From positions 1 through 64,000 of the forward strand of contig NZ_LQIT01000031.1 in assembly GCF_001499965.1 (NCBI RefSeq): a stretch of DNA of 64,000 bases. The letters are read 5' to 3'. Each line of letters opens with the position of its first letter. Position 1 is the stretch's first letter. The notes under the pieces were generated by a model, which searched no databases, was not told the DNA's origin, and was given only the letters and a program-made list of their open reading frames with translations. This DNA comes from Mycobacterium sp. GA-2829 (GTDB lineage Bacteria > Actinomycetota > Actinomycetes > Mycobacteriales > Mycobacteriaceae). Shown piece by piece: positions 25,201 through 33,480 of the stretch. The translations under genes were made by a program, and so were the position numbers.

Positions 25201-25524
25201 CGGGTGGTGGTCACTGACCGGTTACGCCCGTTGCGCATCGAGGACCATGTGGTACATCAGATCTGGATGCCGTACCACTGGGGCAACGCCGGACTGATCG
25301 ACGGCGACGTGGTCAACGACCTGTTGGGCGTGGTCGCCGATCCGAACGTGTTCATCCAGGAGAGCAAGGTCGCCACGTGTGACATCCAGCCCGGTCGCCG
25401 GCCGCGGGGACCGGCGCTGCTGGAGTACATCGCAATGTACCGGCAACGGGCGCGGATCACGATCGACACCGGAACCGACCTCGACACGACGGAACCGTCG
25501 ACCGACCACACCGAGGAAACGTGA
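22261..25524 (+). CDS. fdhA: Formate dehydrogenase catalytic subunit, selenoprotein (UGA-Sec at codon 190)
   Basis: A 1087-residue molybdopterin oxidoreductase read through TGA at 22828-22830 as selenocysteine (context ARI-U-HSATVPGL). The N-terminal [4Fe-4S] cluster has Cys51, 54, 58 and 86 (CPFCAVGC and RLCPKGS). The molybdopterin-binding domains continue to the dinucleotide-binding C-terminal domain. It oxidises formate to CO2, with Sec as Mo/W ligand. A GGUCU-loop SECIS follows the UGA, and all Sec-machinery genes lie just upstream. No twin-arginine signal is seen, unlike FdnG, so the active site is probably cytoplasmic. The start is a GTG with an AAGGAGG site. Automated calling splits this gene at the UGA. 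Confidence 0.95.
22828..22868 (+). promoter_or_regulatory. UGA selenocysteine codon and SECIS hairpin
   Basis: The TGA (22828-22830) is followed after 11 bases by the stem GGTTCCC (22842-22848) and GGGAGCC (22854-22860), with loop GGTCT (22849-22853). The loop and the 11-base spacing match the E. coli fdhF SECIS, whose GGUCU apical loop is recognised by SelB. Confidence 0.93.
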
Positions 25525-26426
25525 TGAGCGACAACAGCTTCTACGGTCCACTCGCCGATCCGGCCGCCAACGCGGGCTACGAACAACATCCCGAGCGAGT
25601 CGGCTTCTTCACCGACACCTCGGTGTGCATCGGGTGCAAGGCCTGTGAGGTCGCGTGCAAGGAGTGGAACGAGGTCCCTGTCTCAGGAGATGGAGACGGG
25701 TTCAACCTGCTGGGCATGTCGTTCGACAACACCGGACACCTCGGCGCGAACTCGTGGCGGCACGTGGCGTTCATCGAACAACCTGCCCCGCAACGGGAAA
25801 CGGTCGACCTGGGAATGCCCGACGTCAGCGGCGCGGGCATCGACATGGTCGGCCAACGACCGGACTTCCGCTGGCTGATGGCCTCCGACGTCTGCAAACA
25901 CTGCACCCACGCCGGCTGCCTCGACGTGTGCCCGACCGGGGCGCTGTTCCGCACCGAGTTCTCCACAGTCGTTGTGCAGCAGGACATCTGCAACGGCTGC
26001 GGGTACTGCGTGTCGGGCTGCCCATACGGGGTGATCGAGCGCCGTGAGGGCGACGGCCGGGCGTGGAAGTGCACGCTGTGCTACGACCGGCTGCACGACG
26101 GGCTCGAACCGGCGTGCGCGAAGGCCTGTCCCACCGATTCCATCCAGTTCGGCCCCCTCGACGAACTGCGGGAGCGCGCGGCGTTGCGGGTCGAACAGCT
26201 TCATGAGCGCGGCGCCACCGAGGCCCGGCTCTACGGCCACGACCCCAACGACGGCGTCGGCGGCGACGGCGCGTTCTTCCTGCTGCTCGACGAGCCGGAA
26301 GTGTATGGGCTGCCGCCGGATCCGATCGTGCCGACTCGGGATGCGGGTGCGATGTGGCGGTACGCGGGGATGGCCGCGTCGGCGTTGGTGGGTATCGCCG
26401 TGTCGGCGTTCCTAGGGCGGGCCTGA
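25524..26426 (+). CDS. fdhB: Formate dehydrogenase iron-sulfur subunit
   Basis: A 300-residue electron-transfer protein with four ferredoxin-type cysteine groups: CIGCKACEVACKEW near residue 35, CKHCTHAGCLDVCPTG near 124, CNGCGYCVSGCPYG near 152, and a CTLC...CAKACP set near 177-197. These hold four [4Fe-4S] clusters that relay electrons from the catalytic subunit. A single hydrophobic helix at the C-terminus (MWRYAGMAASALVGIAVSAFLG) anchors it to the membrane, as in FdnH. The ATG overlaps the fdhA stop by one base and its stop overlaps the next start by one base, so the three subunits are tightly coupled. Confidence 0.94.
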   Translation: MSDNSFYGPLADPAANAGYEQHPERVGFFTDTSVCIGCKACEVACKEWNEVPVSGDGDGFNLLGMSFDNTGHLGANSWRHVAFIEQPAPQRETVDLGMPDVSGAGIDMVGQRPDFRWLMASDVCKHCTHAGCLDVCPTGALFRTEFSTVVVQQDICNGCGYCVSGCPYGVIERREGDGRAWKCTLCYDRLHDGLEPACAKACPTDSIQFGPLDELRERAALRVEQLHERGATEARLYGHDPNDGVGGDGAFFLLLDEPEVYGLPPDPIVPTRDAGAMWRYAGMAASALVGIAVSAFLGRA

Positions 26427-27460
26427 TGCCCAAAGAGCAGTTGGCCGTCCCGAAGGCGGAGTTCCGGTCCTACTACGGGCGGCAGATCCTCAAGACGCCG
26501 GTGTGGAACTGGATGATCGCGGCATATCTGTTCGCCGGTGGACTGTCGGCGGGGTCGGCGATGCTCGGCGCGGGCGCGGATCTGACCGGACGCCCGCAGC
26601 TGCGGAAGGCCTCGCGGATCAGTTCGCTGATCAGCCTGCTGGCGAGCATGTACTTCCTGATCGGCGATCTCGGCAGGCCCGAGCGGTTCCACCACATGCT
26701 GCGGGTGGCCAAGCCGAGCTCGCCGATGAGCGTGGGCACCTGGATCCTCGGCGCGTACGGGCCGGGCGCCGGGCTCGCCGCGGTGGCCGAGTTGATGCCC
26801 GCGCGGCTGCGCCGCACCCGGTTGGGCGGGCTGCTCGCGTGGGCGGCGCGGCCGGCCGGGCTCGAGGCCGCGGCCGTCGCGCCGGGTGTCGCGTCGTACA
26901 CCGCGGTCCTGTTGTCGCACACCGCGGCTCCGGCATGGCACGAGGCGCATCCGTATCTGCCGTTCGTGTTCACCGGATCGGCGGCGGCCAGCGGCGGCGG
27001 GCTGGGCATGCTGCTCGCACCGCTCGACGAATCCGGGCCTGCCCGCCGGATGGCCGTGGCGGGGGCGGCGCTCGAGGTGGCGGCGTCACGGACGATGGAA
27101 CGGCGCCTCGGTTTCGTCGGACAGGCCTACACCACCGGCAAGGCGCACCGGCTGCGGCAGTGGTCGGAGATCCTGACCGTCGGCGGCGCGGTGGGCGCGG
27201 TCGTCGGCAGGCACCGCGCGGTGCTCGCCGTGTCGGGCGCCGCCCTGCTGGCAGGCAGCGCCCTGCAGCGGTTCGGGGTGTTCGAGGCAGGCGTCGAGTC
27301 GACCAGGGACCCGAAATACGTTGTGGTGCCGCAGCGGGAGCGGCTCACCGCGGGTGAGCAGGCGCGCGGTGACGCACCGGGTGCGCAGTTCCCCCGGATC
27401 ACCGCGACGGTGCGCAAGGCGCGCACGGCCGCGGCGGGTGTGCTGTCGCGGTCACGCTGA
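26426..27460 (+). CDS. nrfD: NrfD/PsrC-type membrane anchor subunit of formate dehydrogenase
   Basis: A 344-residue multi-helix membrane protein of the NrfD/PsrC family, which passes electrons between the iron-sulfur subunit and the quinone pool. The first helix region WNWMIAAYLFAGGLSAGSAML and the GDLGRPERFHHML loop near residue 75 are family hallmarks. This replaces the cytochrome b subunit (FdnI) found in E. coli, so menaquinone reduction probably occurs without haem. The gene ends the operon, four bases short of the convergent cutinase stop. No fdhD or fdhE is present nearby. Confidence 0.9.
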   Translation: MPKEQLAVPKAEFRSYYGRQILKTPVWNWMIAAYLFAGGLSAGSAMLGAGADLTGRPQLRKASRISSLISLLASMYFLIGDLGRPERFHHMLRVAKPSSPMSVGTWILGAYGPGAGLAAVAELMPARLRRTRLGGLLAWAARPAGLEAAAVAPGVASYTAVLLSHTAAPAWHEAHPYLPFVFTGSAAASGGGLGMLLAPLDESGPARRMAVAGAALEVAASRTMERRLGFVGQAYTTGKAHRLRQWSEILTVGGAVGAVVGRHRAVLAVSGAALLAGSALQRFGVFEAGVESTRDPKYVVVPQRERLTAGEQARGDAPGAQFPRITATVRKARTAAAGVLSRSR

Positions 27461-27464
27461 CTCG

Positions 27465-28154
27465 TCACAGGTGCGTGGCGGCGAATCCGGCCCCCTGCTG
27501 CACCATGCCGTTGAACGGATACGAGCCGTGCGCGCCCGCGCTGCCGCCGGGTCCACACACCGGATCACCCGCCGCGCACAGTTCGATCGTCCTGGCGGCG
27601 TACAGCGGTCCGGTCACCACCGGCGGCATCTGGTACTTGCTCAGATACGCGCCGTTCGGCTTGCCGAGCAGCACCACGGCCGCCACGTTGTCGGCGACGT
27701 CGGGCGCGAGCAGCGGCGGCATCGGCGCCGGCGTCGCGCCCTGGGGCACCGCGTCACCGGTGACGAATCCGGACACCATCGCGCCCTGGGAGAACCCGCC
27801 CAGCACCAGCCGGGTGTTCGGGCAGATCACCGACATCACCTGCACCCGGTTCGTGGCGTCCCGGATACCGTCGACCACGGTGCGCGGGAAGTTCGGGTTC
27901 GCGAAATCGTTGCTGGCCGGATAGTTCACCCCGTACACCCCGAGCGTGCGCCACCCGATCTGGGAGCGCAGCGCGTCCACGAACGCCTGCCCCGTCCCGC
28001 CGACCCCCGGCGCCTCGGCGGTGCCGCGCGCGAAGATCACCTCCACATCCGGACACGGTTGCGCCGACGCGGCGGGCACCCGCCCACCCAGCACCAGCAC
28101 CAGCGTCGCCGCCGTCAGCGCCGCTCCCGCGGCCAGCCGACGCAAAGCCTTCAT
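27465..28154 (-). CDS. Secreted cutinase-family serine esterase
   Basis: A 229-residue exported alpha/beta hydrolase. Residues 1-35 are a signal peptide (MKALRRLAAGAALTAATLVL), with mature start near AQPCPDVEVIFARGTAE. The catalytic triad is visible: Ser in GGFSQGAM near residue 125, Asp in AGDPVCG near 195, and His in GAHGSYPFNG near 208. Cysteines at the expected places form the two disulfides. Mycobacterial cutinase-like proteins act as lipases, phospholipases or esterases in the envelope. The start at ATG 28154 is supported by a GGGGTGGG run just upstream and the signal peptide that follows. Confidence 0.9.
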   Translation of the reverse strand: MKALRRLAAGAALTAATLVLVLGGRVPAASAQPCPDVEVIFARGTAEAPGVGGTGQAFVDALRSQIGWRTLGVYGVNYPASNDFANPNFPRTVVDGIRDATNRVQVMSVICPNTRLVLGGFSQGAMVSGFVTGDAVPQGATPAPMPPLLAPDVADNVAAVVLLGKPNGAYLSKYQMPPVVTGPLYAARTIELCAAGDPVCGPGGSAGAHGSYPFNGMVQQGAGFAATHL

Positions 28155-28259
28155 CCCACCCCCACAGTCGCACCATCCCCGACCCGACGCCGATGCTAGC
28201 CGCGGCACCGACCGTCGCGGGCCGACTTAGACTCGGCGGTCGTCGACGAAAGGAATCGC

Positions 28260-29261
28260 GTGGCGGCAATCCCTGTCATCGCGTTGACCGGCTACCTGGG
28301 TGCCGGTAAGACCAGCCTGCTCAACCACGTCCTGCGGGCGCCCGACGCCCGGGTCGGGGTGGTGATCAACGACTTCGGCGACCTCAACGTCGACGCCGCA
28401 CTGGTCACGGGGCAGGTCGACGAACCGGCGTCCATCGCCGGTGGCTGCATCTGCTGTCTGCCCGACGAGGGTGGCCTGGACGCGGCGCTGGAGAAGCTCG
28501 CCGATCCGAAGCTGGGGCTCGACGCGATCATCGTGGAGGCCAGCGGGCTCGCCGACCCCGTCGCGGTGTCGCGGATCATCCGGTTCAGCGGGGTGGACCG
28601 GGTGCGGCCCGGCGGCGTCGTCGACGTCATCGACGCCGCCCGCCATTTCGAGACCGTCGACCGCGGCGGTGCCCCGCCCGCCCGCTACGCGGCGGCCTCC
28701 CTGGTGGTGGTCAACAAGCTCGACCAGCTGCCCGACCGCGACGCCGCCCTCGCGCGGATCGAGACCCGGGTGCGGGAACGCCACCCCGAGGCGCACATCG
28801 TCGGCGCCGTCGGCGGCCGGGTCGATCCGGCCCTGCTCTACGACGTCGCCGACGCCGACGACGCCACCGGGCAGCTGTCCTTCCGCGAACTGCTCATCGA
28901 CAGCGACGCCCACCATCACGTGCACGCAGCGTCGGTGACCGCCACCAGCAGCGGAGGTGTCGACCCCGCGGCGCTGTTCGACCTGCTCGAGGCGCCGCCG
29001 GCGGGGGTGTACCGGCTCAAGGGCACCGTCGCCGTCCGCTACCGGGAGAAGACCCGCCACTACGTCGTCAACGTGGTCGGGCCGTCGGTGCACGTCGCGC
29101 CCGGATCGCCCGGACCGCTGAACACGCTGGTGGCGATCGGAACCGGATTCGACGTCGACGCGGTCCGCGCCCGAGTGGAGGCGGCGCTGCGGCCGTGCGA
29201 GGGGCCGGTGCCGACGGCGGGGCTGCGGCGCCTGCAGCGCTACCGGCGGCTCAGCGTTTAG
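28260..29261 (+). CDS. CobW/COG0523-family GTPase (metal chaperone)
   Basis: A 333-residue G3E-family GTPase. Walker A is GYLGAGKTSLL near residue 10, followed by DFGDLNVDAAL, the metal-binding CxCC motif GGCICC near 63, VEASGLADP near 88 and NKLD near 150. A His-rich segment (DAHHHVHA) sits near residue 222 before the C-terminal CobW domain. Such proteins insert zinc or cobalt into client enzymes or act under zinc shortage. The nitrile hydratase-type genes at the right edge of the window need metal activators of a related family, but they lie 34 kb away. The GTG start follows AAAGGAATC. Confidence 0.88.
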   Translation: MAAIPVIALTGYLGAGKTSLLNHVLRAPDARVGVVINDFGDLNVDAALVTGQVDEPASIAGGCICCLPDEGGLDAALEKLADPKLGLDAIIVEASGLADPVAVSRIIRFSGVDRVRPGGVVDVIDAARHFETVDRGGAPPARYAAASLVVVNKLDQLPDRDAALARIETRVRERHPEAHIVGAVGGRVDPALLYDVADADDATGQLSFRELLIDSDAHHHVHAASVTATSSGGVDPAALFDLLEAPPAGVYRLKGTVAVRYREKTRHYVVNVVGPSVHVAPGSPGPLNTLVAIGTGFDVDAVRARVEAALRPCEGPVPTAGLRRLQRYRRLSV

Positions 29262-29778
29262 CCCCGCTTCCGCCGACCTCGGCGGGCAGCGGCGGGCCGA
29301 GCGGCTTCGTCGGAGTCGGAGTGGCGGGGGCAGGCCCGGCGCCGGGTGACGACGGGGTGGCGGACGCGGCCGGGCCGTGGAAGTCCAGCATCGTCTCGGT
29401 GCGGACGACGTCGTCGCCGATGCTGATGGTCAGCGCCTCGGCGGTGACGGTGTAGGTGGCCGGACCGTTCTCGGCGACGTACTCCCCGTCCCCTGCCGCC
29501 GTCGCCGAGGTGATCAGCTTGGCGCCGTCACGCACCCGCACGCCGCGGTACTCGTAGGTGCCGTCGGTGGATTTGCAGACCGCGATGCGCGAGCTGTCGG
29601 TGCTGCCGAACGCAACCGCGGTGCTCGGGGACGCGCAGCGCGCGGTCGAGTCGACGTAGCCCTGCGCGTCGGAGGCGAGTGCGGGGGCGGCCGCGCCGGG
29701 CGGCGCGCCCAACAGCGCAACCCCCGTGACGGCGACGGCGGCCAGAGGCCAACGGATGGAACAGCCGAATCCAGACAT
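29251..29778 (-). CDS. Exported protein of unknown function
   Basis: A 175-residue protein with a signal peptide (WPLAAVAVTGVALLGAPPGAAAPALA). The mature domain contains two cysteines (TARCASPS and AVCKSTDG) likely to be disulfide-linked, and a beta-rich region with YEYRGVRVRDGAKL. The last 40 residues are Pro/Ala/Gly-rich. Similar small secreted proteins occur widely in mycobacteria without known function. Its 3' end overlaps the convergent CobW gene by 11 bases. The ATG at 29778 was chosen; a GTG three residues upstream is possible. Confidence 0.7.
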   Translation of the reverse strand: MSGFGCSIRWPLAAVAVTGVALLGAPPGAAAPALASDAQGYVDSTARCASPSTAVAFGSTDSSRIAVCKSTDGTYEYRGVRVRDGAKLITSATAAGDGEYVAENGPATYTVTAEALTISIGDDVVRTETMLDFHGPAASATPSSPGAGPAPATPTPTKPLGPPLPAEVGGSGAKR

Positions 29779-29843
29779 CACCGTCCACTCGACCACGGCC
29801 CGCGCTCCGGGGCGAGCGCTGACACCGAGAGTCCACGGGATCG

Positions 29844-30452
29844 TTAGGTGCCCGAGACCCGCAGCGCCCGGGTGGCGGCGCGCACCGCGAGATAGAGCAC
29901 CGTCGTCGTCACCACGAACACGGGCCAGCCCATCGCGATCCGCGCCACCGCCAGCAACGCCTCCCGGTCGCTGTCGTAGAGGTGGTACTGCACTCCGAAT
30001 CGCGTCCAGGACACCGCGGCCATCATCAGCGTCGCGCCGTCGAAGATGCGCCGCACCCGGCGGACACGACGCCAGGAGCCGTCGCGACCCGTGAACCACG
30101 CCCACACCACCCCGACGGCGGGCCGACGCACCGCCACCGACAGCGTGAACAGCACGGCCAGCGCGAGGTACATCCAGATGCCGGGGAGGTAGAAGTCCTT
30201 GCTGCGCCCGGTGATCCACGCGACGCCCGCGCACAGCGCCACCGTGGCGAACCCGAGCACCGCGGGGCGGGTGGAGTCACCGCGGACGAGACCCCACACC
30301 AGCACGACGGTCGCCGCGGCCAGCGCCGCCACGACGGCGGGCACCAGACCGAACAGCGCCGAGGTGGGTGCGAACGCCGCGACCGGCAGCGCGGTGGACA
30401 CCAGCCCGCGGACACCGCCCGCGCGGGCTAGGAGATTCTGCCCGCTGAGCAT
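29844..30452 (-). CDS. DUF3159-family membrane protein
   Basis: A 202-residue protein with five to six hydrophobic helices. The opening LLARAGGVRGLVSTALPVAAF is characteristic of the DUF3159 family, conserved in actinobacteria, function unknown. RPAVGVVWAWFTG near the middle and a charged RRVRRVRRIFDGATLM loop are typical too. It starts at the ATG at 30452, 48 bases from the divergent TVP38 gene. A longer frame to 30545 has no start support. Confidence 0.8.
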   Translation of the reverse strand: MLSGQNLLARAGGVRGLVSTALPVAAFAPTSALFGLVPAVVAALAAATVVLVWGLVRGDSTRPAVLGFATVALCAGVAWITGRSKDFYLPGIWMYLALAVLFTLSVAVRRPAVGVVWAWFTGRDGSWRRVRRVRRIFDGATLMMAAVSWTRFGVQYHLYDSDREALLAVARIAMGWPVFVVTTTVLYLAVRAATRALRVSGT

Positions 30453-30500
30453 GGGCCGAGGGTACCGGCGCGGCGGCGCTGCGGGAGGATCACGCTCGAC

Positions 30501-31214
30501 ATGACCGAACCCGACGGCGCACCGGAGACCTCCCGGCGGCGTCACATCGTGCGCCTGGCCGTGTTCGCGGCGCTGGTCTTCGGCCTGTTCTACCTCGTGG
30601 CCGTCGAGCGGGTCATCGACGTCGAGGCCGTCCGGGCGGCGGTGGCCTCCACCGGGCCCGCCGCACCGCTGGCGTACGTGGTGGTCTCGGCGACCCTCGG
30701 CGCGCTGTTCGTGCCGGGACCGCTGCTGGCCGGAACCAGCGGCTTCCTGTTCGGGCCGGTGCTCGGCACCTTCGTGACGCTGGGCGCGACGGTCGGCACC
30801 GCGGTCGTGGCGGGGCTGGTGGGCCGGCGGGCCGGGCGGGACAGCGCCCGCGCCCTGTTGGGCACCGACCGTGCCGCGGCGCTCGACGCGCAGATCGAGC
30901 GGCTGGGGCTGTGGGCGGTCGTCGGGCAGCGGTTCGTGCCCGGCATCTCCGACGCGCTGGCGTCGTACGCGTTCGGCGCGTTCGGGGTACCGCTGTGGCA
31001 GTTGGCGGCCGGGGCGTTCATCGGGTCGGTACCGCGTGCGTTCGTCTACACCGCACTCGGCGCCTCGATCGGCGAGCTGAGCTCACCGCTGGCATATACC
31101 GCGATCGGGGTCTGGGTGGTCACCGCGATCGCGGGCGCCTTCGTCGCCCACCGCGGCTACCGCGGATGGCGGCAACGCCACCGGAAACCGCCACCTGCCG
31201 AGGAAGACGCCTAG
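30501..31214 (+). CDS. TVP38/TMEM64-family (DedA-like) membrane protein
   Basis: A 237-residue integral membrane protein. The core VTT domain spans about residues 50-190, with FVPGPLLAGTSGFLFGPVLGT, the GxxxG-rich helix after it, and RFVPGISDALASYAFGAFGVPLWQ. These re-entrant-loop proteins are linked to lipid scrambling or membrane homeostasis. The C-terminus is basic and cytoplasmic. The gene ends 10 bases before the GTG of the Prim-Pol gene and is probably co-transcribed. Confidence 0.87.
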   Translation: MTEPDGAPETSRRRHIVRLAVFAALVFGLFYLVAVERVIDVEAVRAAVASTGPAAPLAYVVVSATLGALFVPGPLLAGTSGFLFGPVLGTFVTLGATVGTAVVAGLVGRRAGRDSARALLGTDRAAALDAQIERLGLWAVVGQRFVPGISDALASYAFGAFGVPLWQLAAGAFIGSVPRAFVYTALGASIGELSSPLAYTAIGVWVVTAIAGAFVAHRGYRGWRQRHRKPPPAEEDA

Positions 31215-31224
31215 AGTCGGTCGG

Positions 31225-32184
31225 GTGAGCGCCGGGGAGAGCCGCGCCGGGGTGGACCTGACCAACCTGGACCAACCGCTGAGCCCCGATGCCGACGCCA
31301 CCAAACGCGACCTCGTCGACTACCTGGACGCGGTGGCCGACCGGATCCTGCCGGGACTGGCGGGCCGCCCGCTCACCGTGCTGCGGGTGCTGCGCGGGCA
31401 GGCACCGTTCATGCAGAAGAACGCGCCGAAGTACACCCCGGACTGGGTGAAGACGGTGTCGATCTGGGCGGAGAGCTCGCACCGGGAAGTCAGGTACCCG
31501 CTGTGCGACGACCGGCGCACCCTGCTGTGGCTGGCCAATCAGCGCGCCGTCGAATACCACCCGACCCTCGGCCTCGCCGAGAACATCTACCGGCCCACCC
31601 ATCTGGTCCTCGACCTCGACCCACCGGCCGGGGCCGGTTTCGCCGCGGTGGTCGACGTCGCGCACCTGGTGCGGCAGGCGCTCACCGACAGCGGGTTGGC
31701 GGGCGCGGTGAAGACCAGCGGCGCCAAGGGTTTACACGTGTTCGTGCCCGTCGACGCTCATGCCCCGGTCGAGGACGTCGCGGCCGCGACGCGGGCGCTC
31801 GCGGCCCGCGCCGAGGCCCTCGACCCGACGCTGGCCACCACGGCGTTCATCGTCGAGGACCGCGGCGGCAAGGTGTTCGTCGATTCGACCCGGGCGGGCG
31901 GCGCGACGGTCGCCGCGGTCTACAGTCCGCGGCTGCGCCCGGGTACGCCGGTGTCATTCCCCCTCGACTGGTCCGAACTGTCCTCGATCACGCCGGGCGA
32001 TTTCACCGTCCACACTGCGCTGGACGCGCTCGGCGACCGTGATCCGTGGGCCGATGCGATGCCCGCCCCGCAGCGACTGCCCGACGACCTGATCGAGCAC
32101 GGGCGCACGATCCCCGTCGCGCGGGTGGCCGCGATGCACGAGGGCAAGCGCCGCGCGAAGGCGCGCCGCACCCGTGGTGAGTGA
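31225..32184 (+). CDS. LigD-type polymerase/primase domain protein (Prim-Pol)
   Basis: A 319-residue stand-alone archaeo-eukaryotic primase-like polymerase, related to the POL domain of LigD. Motifs include NLDQPLSPDADATKRDLVDYL at the start, THLVLDLDPP near residue 127 with the two catalytic Asp residues, KTSGAKGLHVFVPV near 165, and a late acidic FVDSTR near 215. Relatives in mycobacteria fill gaps or start DNA/RNA synthesis during repair. No ligase or nuclease domain is attached, and no Ku gene is in the window. The basic tail (KRRAKARRTRGE) may bind DNA. The start is a GTG. Confidence 0.88.
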   Translation: MSAGESRAGVDLTNLDQPLSPDADATKRDLVDYLDAVADRILPGLAGRPLTVLRVLRGQAPFMQKNAPKYTPDWVKTVSIWAESSHREVRYPLCDDRRTLLWLANQRAVEYHPTLGLAENIYRPTHLVLDLDPPAGAGFAAVVDVAHLVRQALTDSGLAGAVKTSGAKGLHVFVPVDAHAPVEDVAAATRALAARAEALDPTLATTAFIVEDRGGKVFVDSTRAGGATVAAVYSPRLRPGTPVSFPLDWSELSSITPGDFTVHTALDALGDRDPWADAMPAPQRLPDDLIEHGRTIPVARVAAMHEGKRRAKARRTRGE

Positions 32185-32200
32185 CCCACGTCGCTTCAGA

Positions 32201-32218
32201 GCATGGAAAGTGCCATGC
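32201..32218. promoter_or_regulatory. Inverted repeat upstream of the small secreted protein gene
   Basis: GCATGG, AAAGTG, CCATGC: a perfect 6-base dyad in the region between the Prim-Pol stop and the secreted protein start. It is a possible operator, with no further support. Confidence 0.35.
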
Positions 32219-32305
32219 GACAACCGTTTCCTGCCATTGGAATTAAATGGCTGAGCTGCGGGTTTACCAGATCGGAACACCAAGATCTCGGAAAGAAGCA
32301 CAAAG

Positions 32306-32554
32306 ATGAACAAGCTCGGATTCGCCACCATCGCCGCCAGTGGACTCGCCACCGCCTTCCTCGGACTGGCTGTCCCCGCGCAGGCCGCCCCGGCCGGACC
32401 CGGTAACGCCGAGAACGCCATCGCGCAGCTCGACGACCGCGGCTACGCCGTGCGCGTCAACCACCAGGGCATGGTCAAGCCGCTCGACCAGTCCAGCATC
32501 GTCTCGGTCCGCTACGACAACGACGACCGCGTCGTCTACGTCACCGTCCGCTGA
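32306..32554 (+). CDS. Small secreted protein, PepSY-like size
   Basis: An 82-residue protein with a signal peptide cleaved after AQA (near residue 28). The mature 54 residues contain NAIAQLDDRGYAVRVNHQG and YDNDDRVVYVTVR, a pattern of small mycobacterial exported proteins. Function unknown. A GGAAAGAAG site precedes the ATG. The 121-base region upstream contains an inverted repeat GCATGG-n6-CCATGC (32201-32218) and an AT-rich stretch, a possible promoter and operator. A strong hairpin terminator follows 10 bases after the stop. Confidence 0.75.
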   Translation: MNKLGFATIAASGLATAFLGLAVPAQAAPAGPGNAENAIAQLDDRGYAVRVNHQGMVKPLDQSSIVSVRYDNDDRVVYVTVR

Positions 32555-32564
32555 CACGAACTCC

Positions 32565-32599
32565 GCACGAGGGGCACCCGGAACGGGTGCCCCTCGTGC
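32565..32599. terminator. Strong hairpin terminator between convergent genes
   Basis: Two perfectly complementary 16-base arms (32565-32580 and 32584-32599) with a GAA loop. It lies between the convergent gene ends at 32554 and 32605 and can serve both strands. The T-run is lacking, as is usual in mycobacteria. Confidence 0.9.
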
Positions 32600-32604
32600 T
32601 GTGT

Positions 32605-33480
32605 TCACGCGTCCGGCGGGAAGGGCACGGGGTAGGGCTCGCCGTAGTCGGCCGAACGCCCGACCGACGCCCACTTCTGATCCAGGGCGAGCAGGTCCCG
32701 ATCCTGACGCAGCGACCCCTCGACCGCGTTCACACCCAACGGCAGGTGGTACGGAATGTCGTTGCGCCGCACCATCTGCACGAGGATGTCGGCGGCCCGG
32801 ACGGGGTCACCCGCGGTGATCGCCGCGCTCTTGCGCACGGTGCTCATCGCCCCGACCGTATCGGCGTACTCCGGCGGGATGTCGTCGACGGTCATCGAGG
32901 CCCCCGCCCAGTCGGTGGCGAAGCCGCTCGGCTCGACCACCAACACTTTGATCCCGAAGCCCGCGGTCTCGGTCTGCAGCACGCGGGAGAACCCGTCGAT
33001 CGCGAACTTGGCCGCCTGATAGGACCCGATCCCGGGTGATCCGCCGACGCGGCCACCCATCGACGAGAACTGCACCAGCACGCCACCGCCCTGCTCCCGA
33101 AGGATCGGGATGACGGCTTTCGACACGTGGTAGACACCCCAGAAGTTGGTCTCGAACTGGGTGCGGAAGTCGGACTCGGACCCGGTCTCGATCGGTGCGA
33201 CGTTGGCGTAGCCGGCGTTGTTCACCACGACGTCGATGCGGCCGAACCGCTCACGCGCCATGGCGACCGCCGCGTCGACGGCCGCGGTGTCGGTGACGTC
33301 CAGCGGCACCGGCAGTATCCGCTCGCCGTGCACCTTCACGAGGTCGGCGAGGCTTTCGGGGCGGCGTGCGGTCGCCACGACCGTGTCGCCTGCGGCCAGC
33401 GCCGCCTCGACCAGGGCACGTCCGAACCCGCGCGAGGATCCCGTGATGAACCACACCCGGATTGCGTTGTCGCCGTTCAT
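32605..33480 (-). CDS. Short-chain dehydrogenase/reductase
   Basis: A 291-residue classical SDR with TGSSRGFG near residue 14, NNAGYANV near 87, the catalytic Ser in FSSMGGRVGGSP near 140 and YQAAKFAIDG near 154. Its profile resembles the SDR group annotated as NADP-dependent ketoreductases acting on xenobiotics or lipids. It is the last gene of a tightly packed minus-strand run and overlaps the luciferase-like gene by four bases. The strong hairpin at 32565-32599 ends the unit. Confidence 0.87.
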   Translation of the reverse strand: MNGDNAIRVWFITGSSRGFGRALVEAALAAGDTVVATARRPESLADLVKVHGERILPVPLDVTDTAAVDAAVAMARERFGRIDVVVNNAGYANVAPIETGSESDFRTQFETNFWGVYHVSKAVIPILREQGGGVLVQFSSMGGRVGGSPGIGSYQAAKFAIDGFSRVLQTETAGFGIKVLVVEPSGFATDWAGASMTVDDIPPEYADTVGAMSTVRKSAAITAGDPVRAADILVQMVRRNDIPYHLPLGVNAVEGSLRQDRDLLALDQKWASVGRSADYGEPYPVPFPPDA

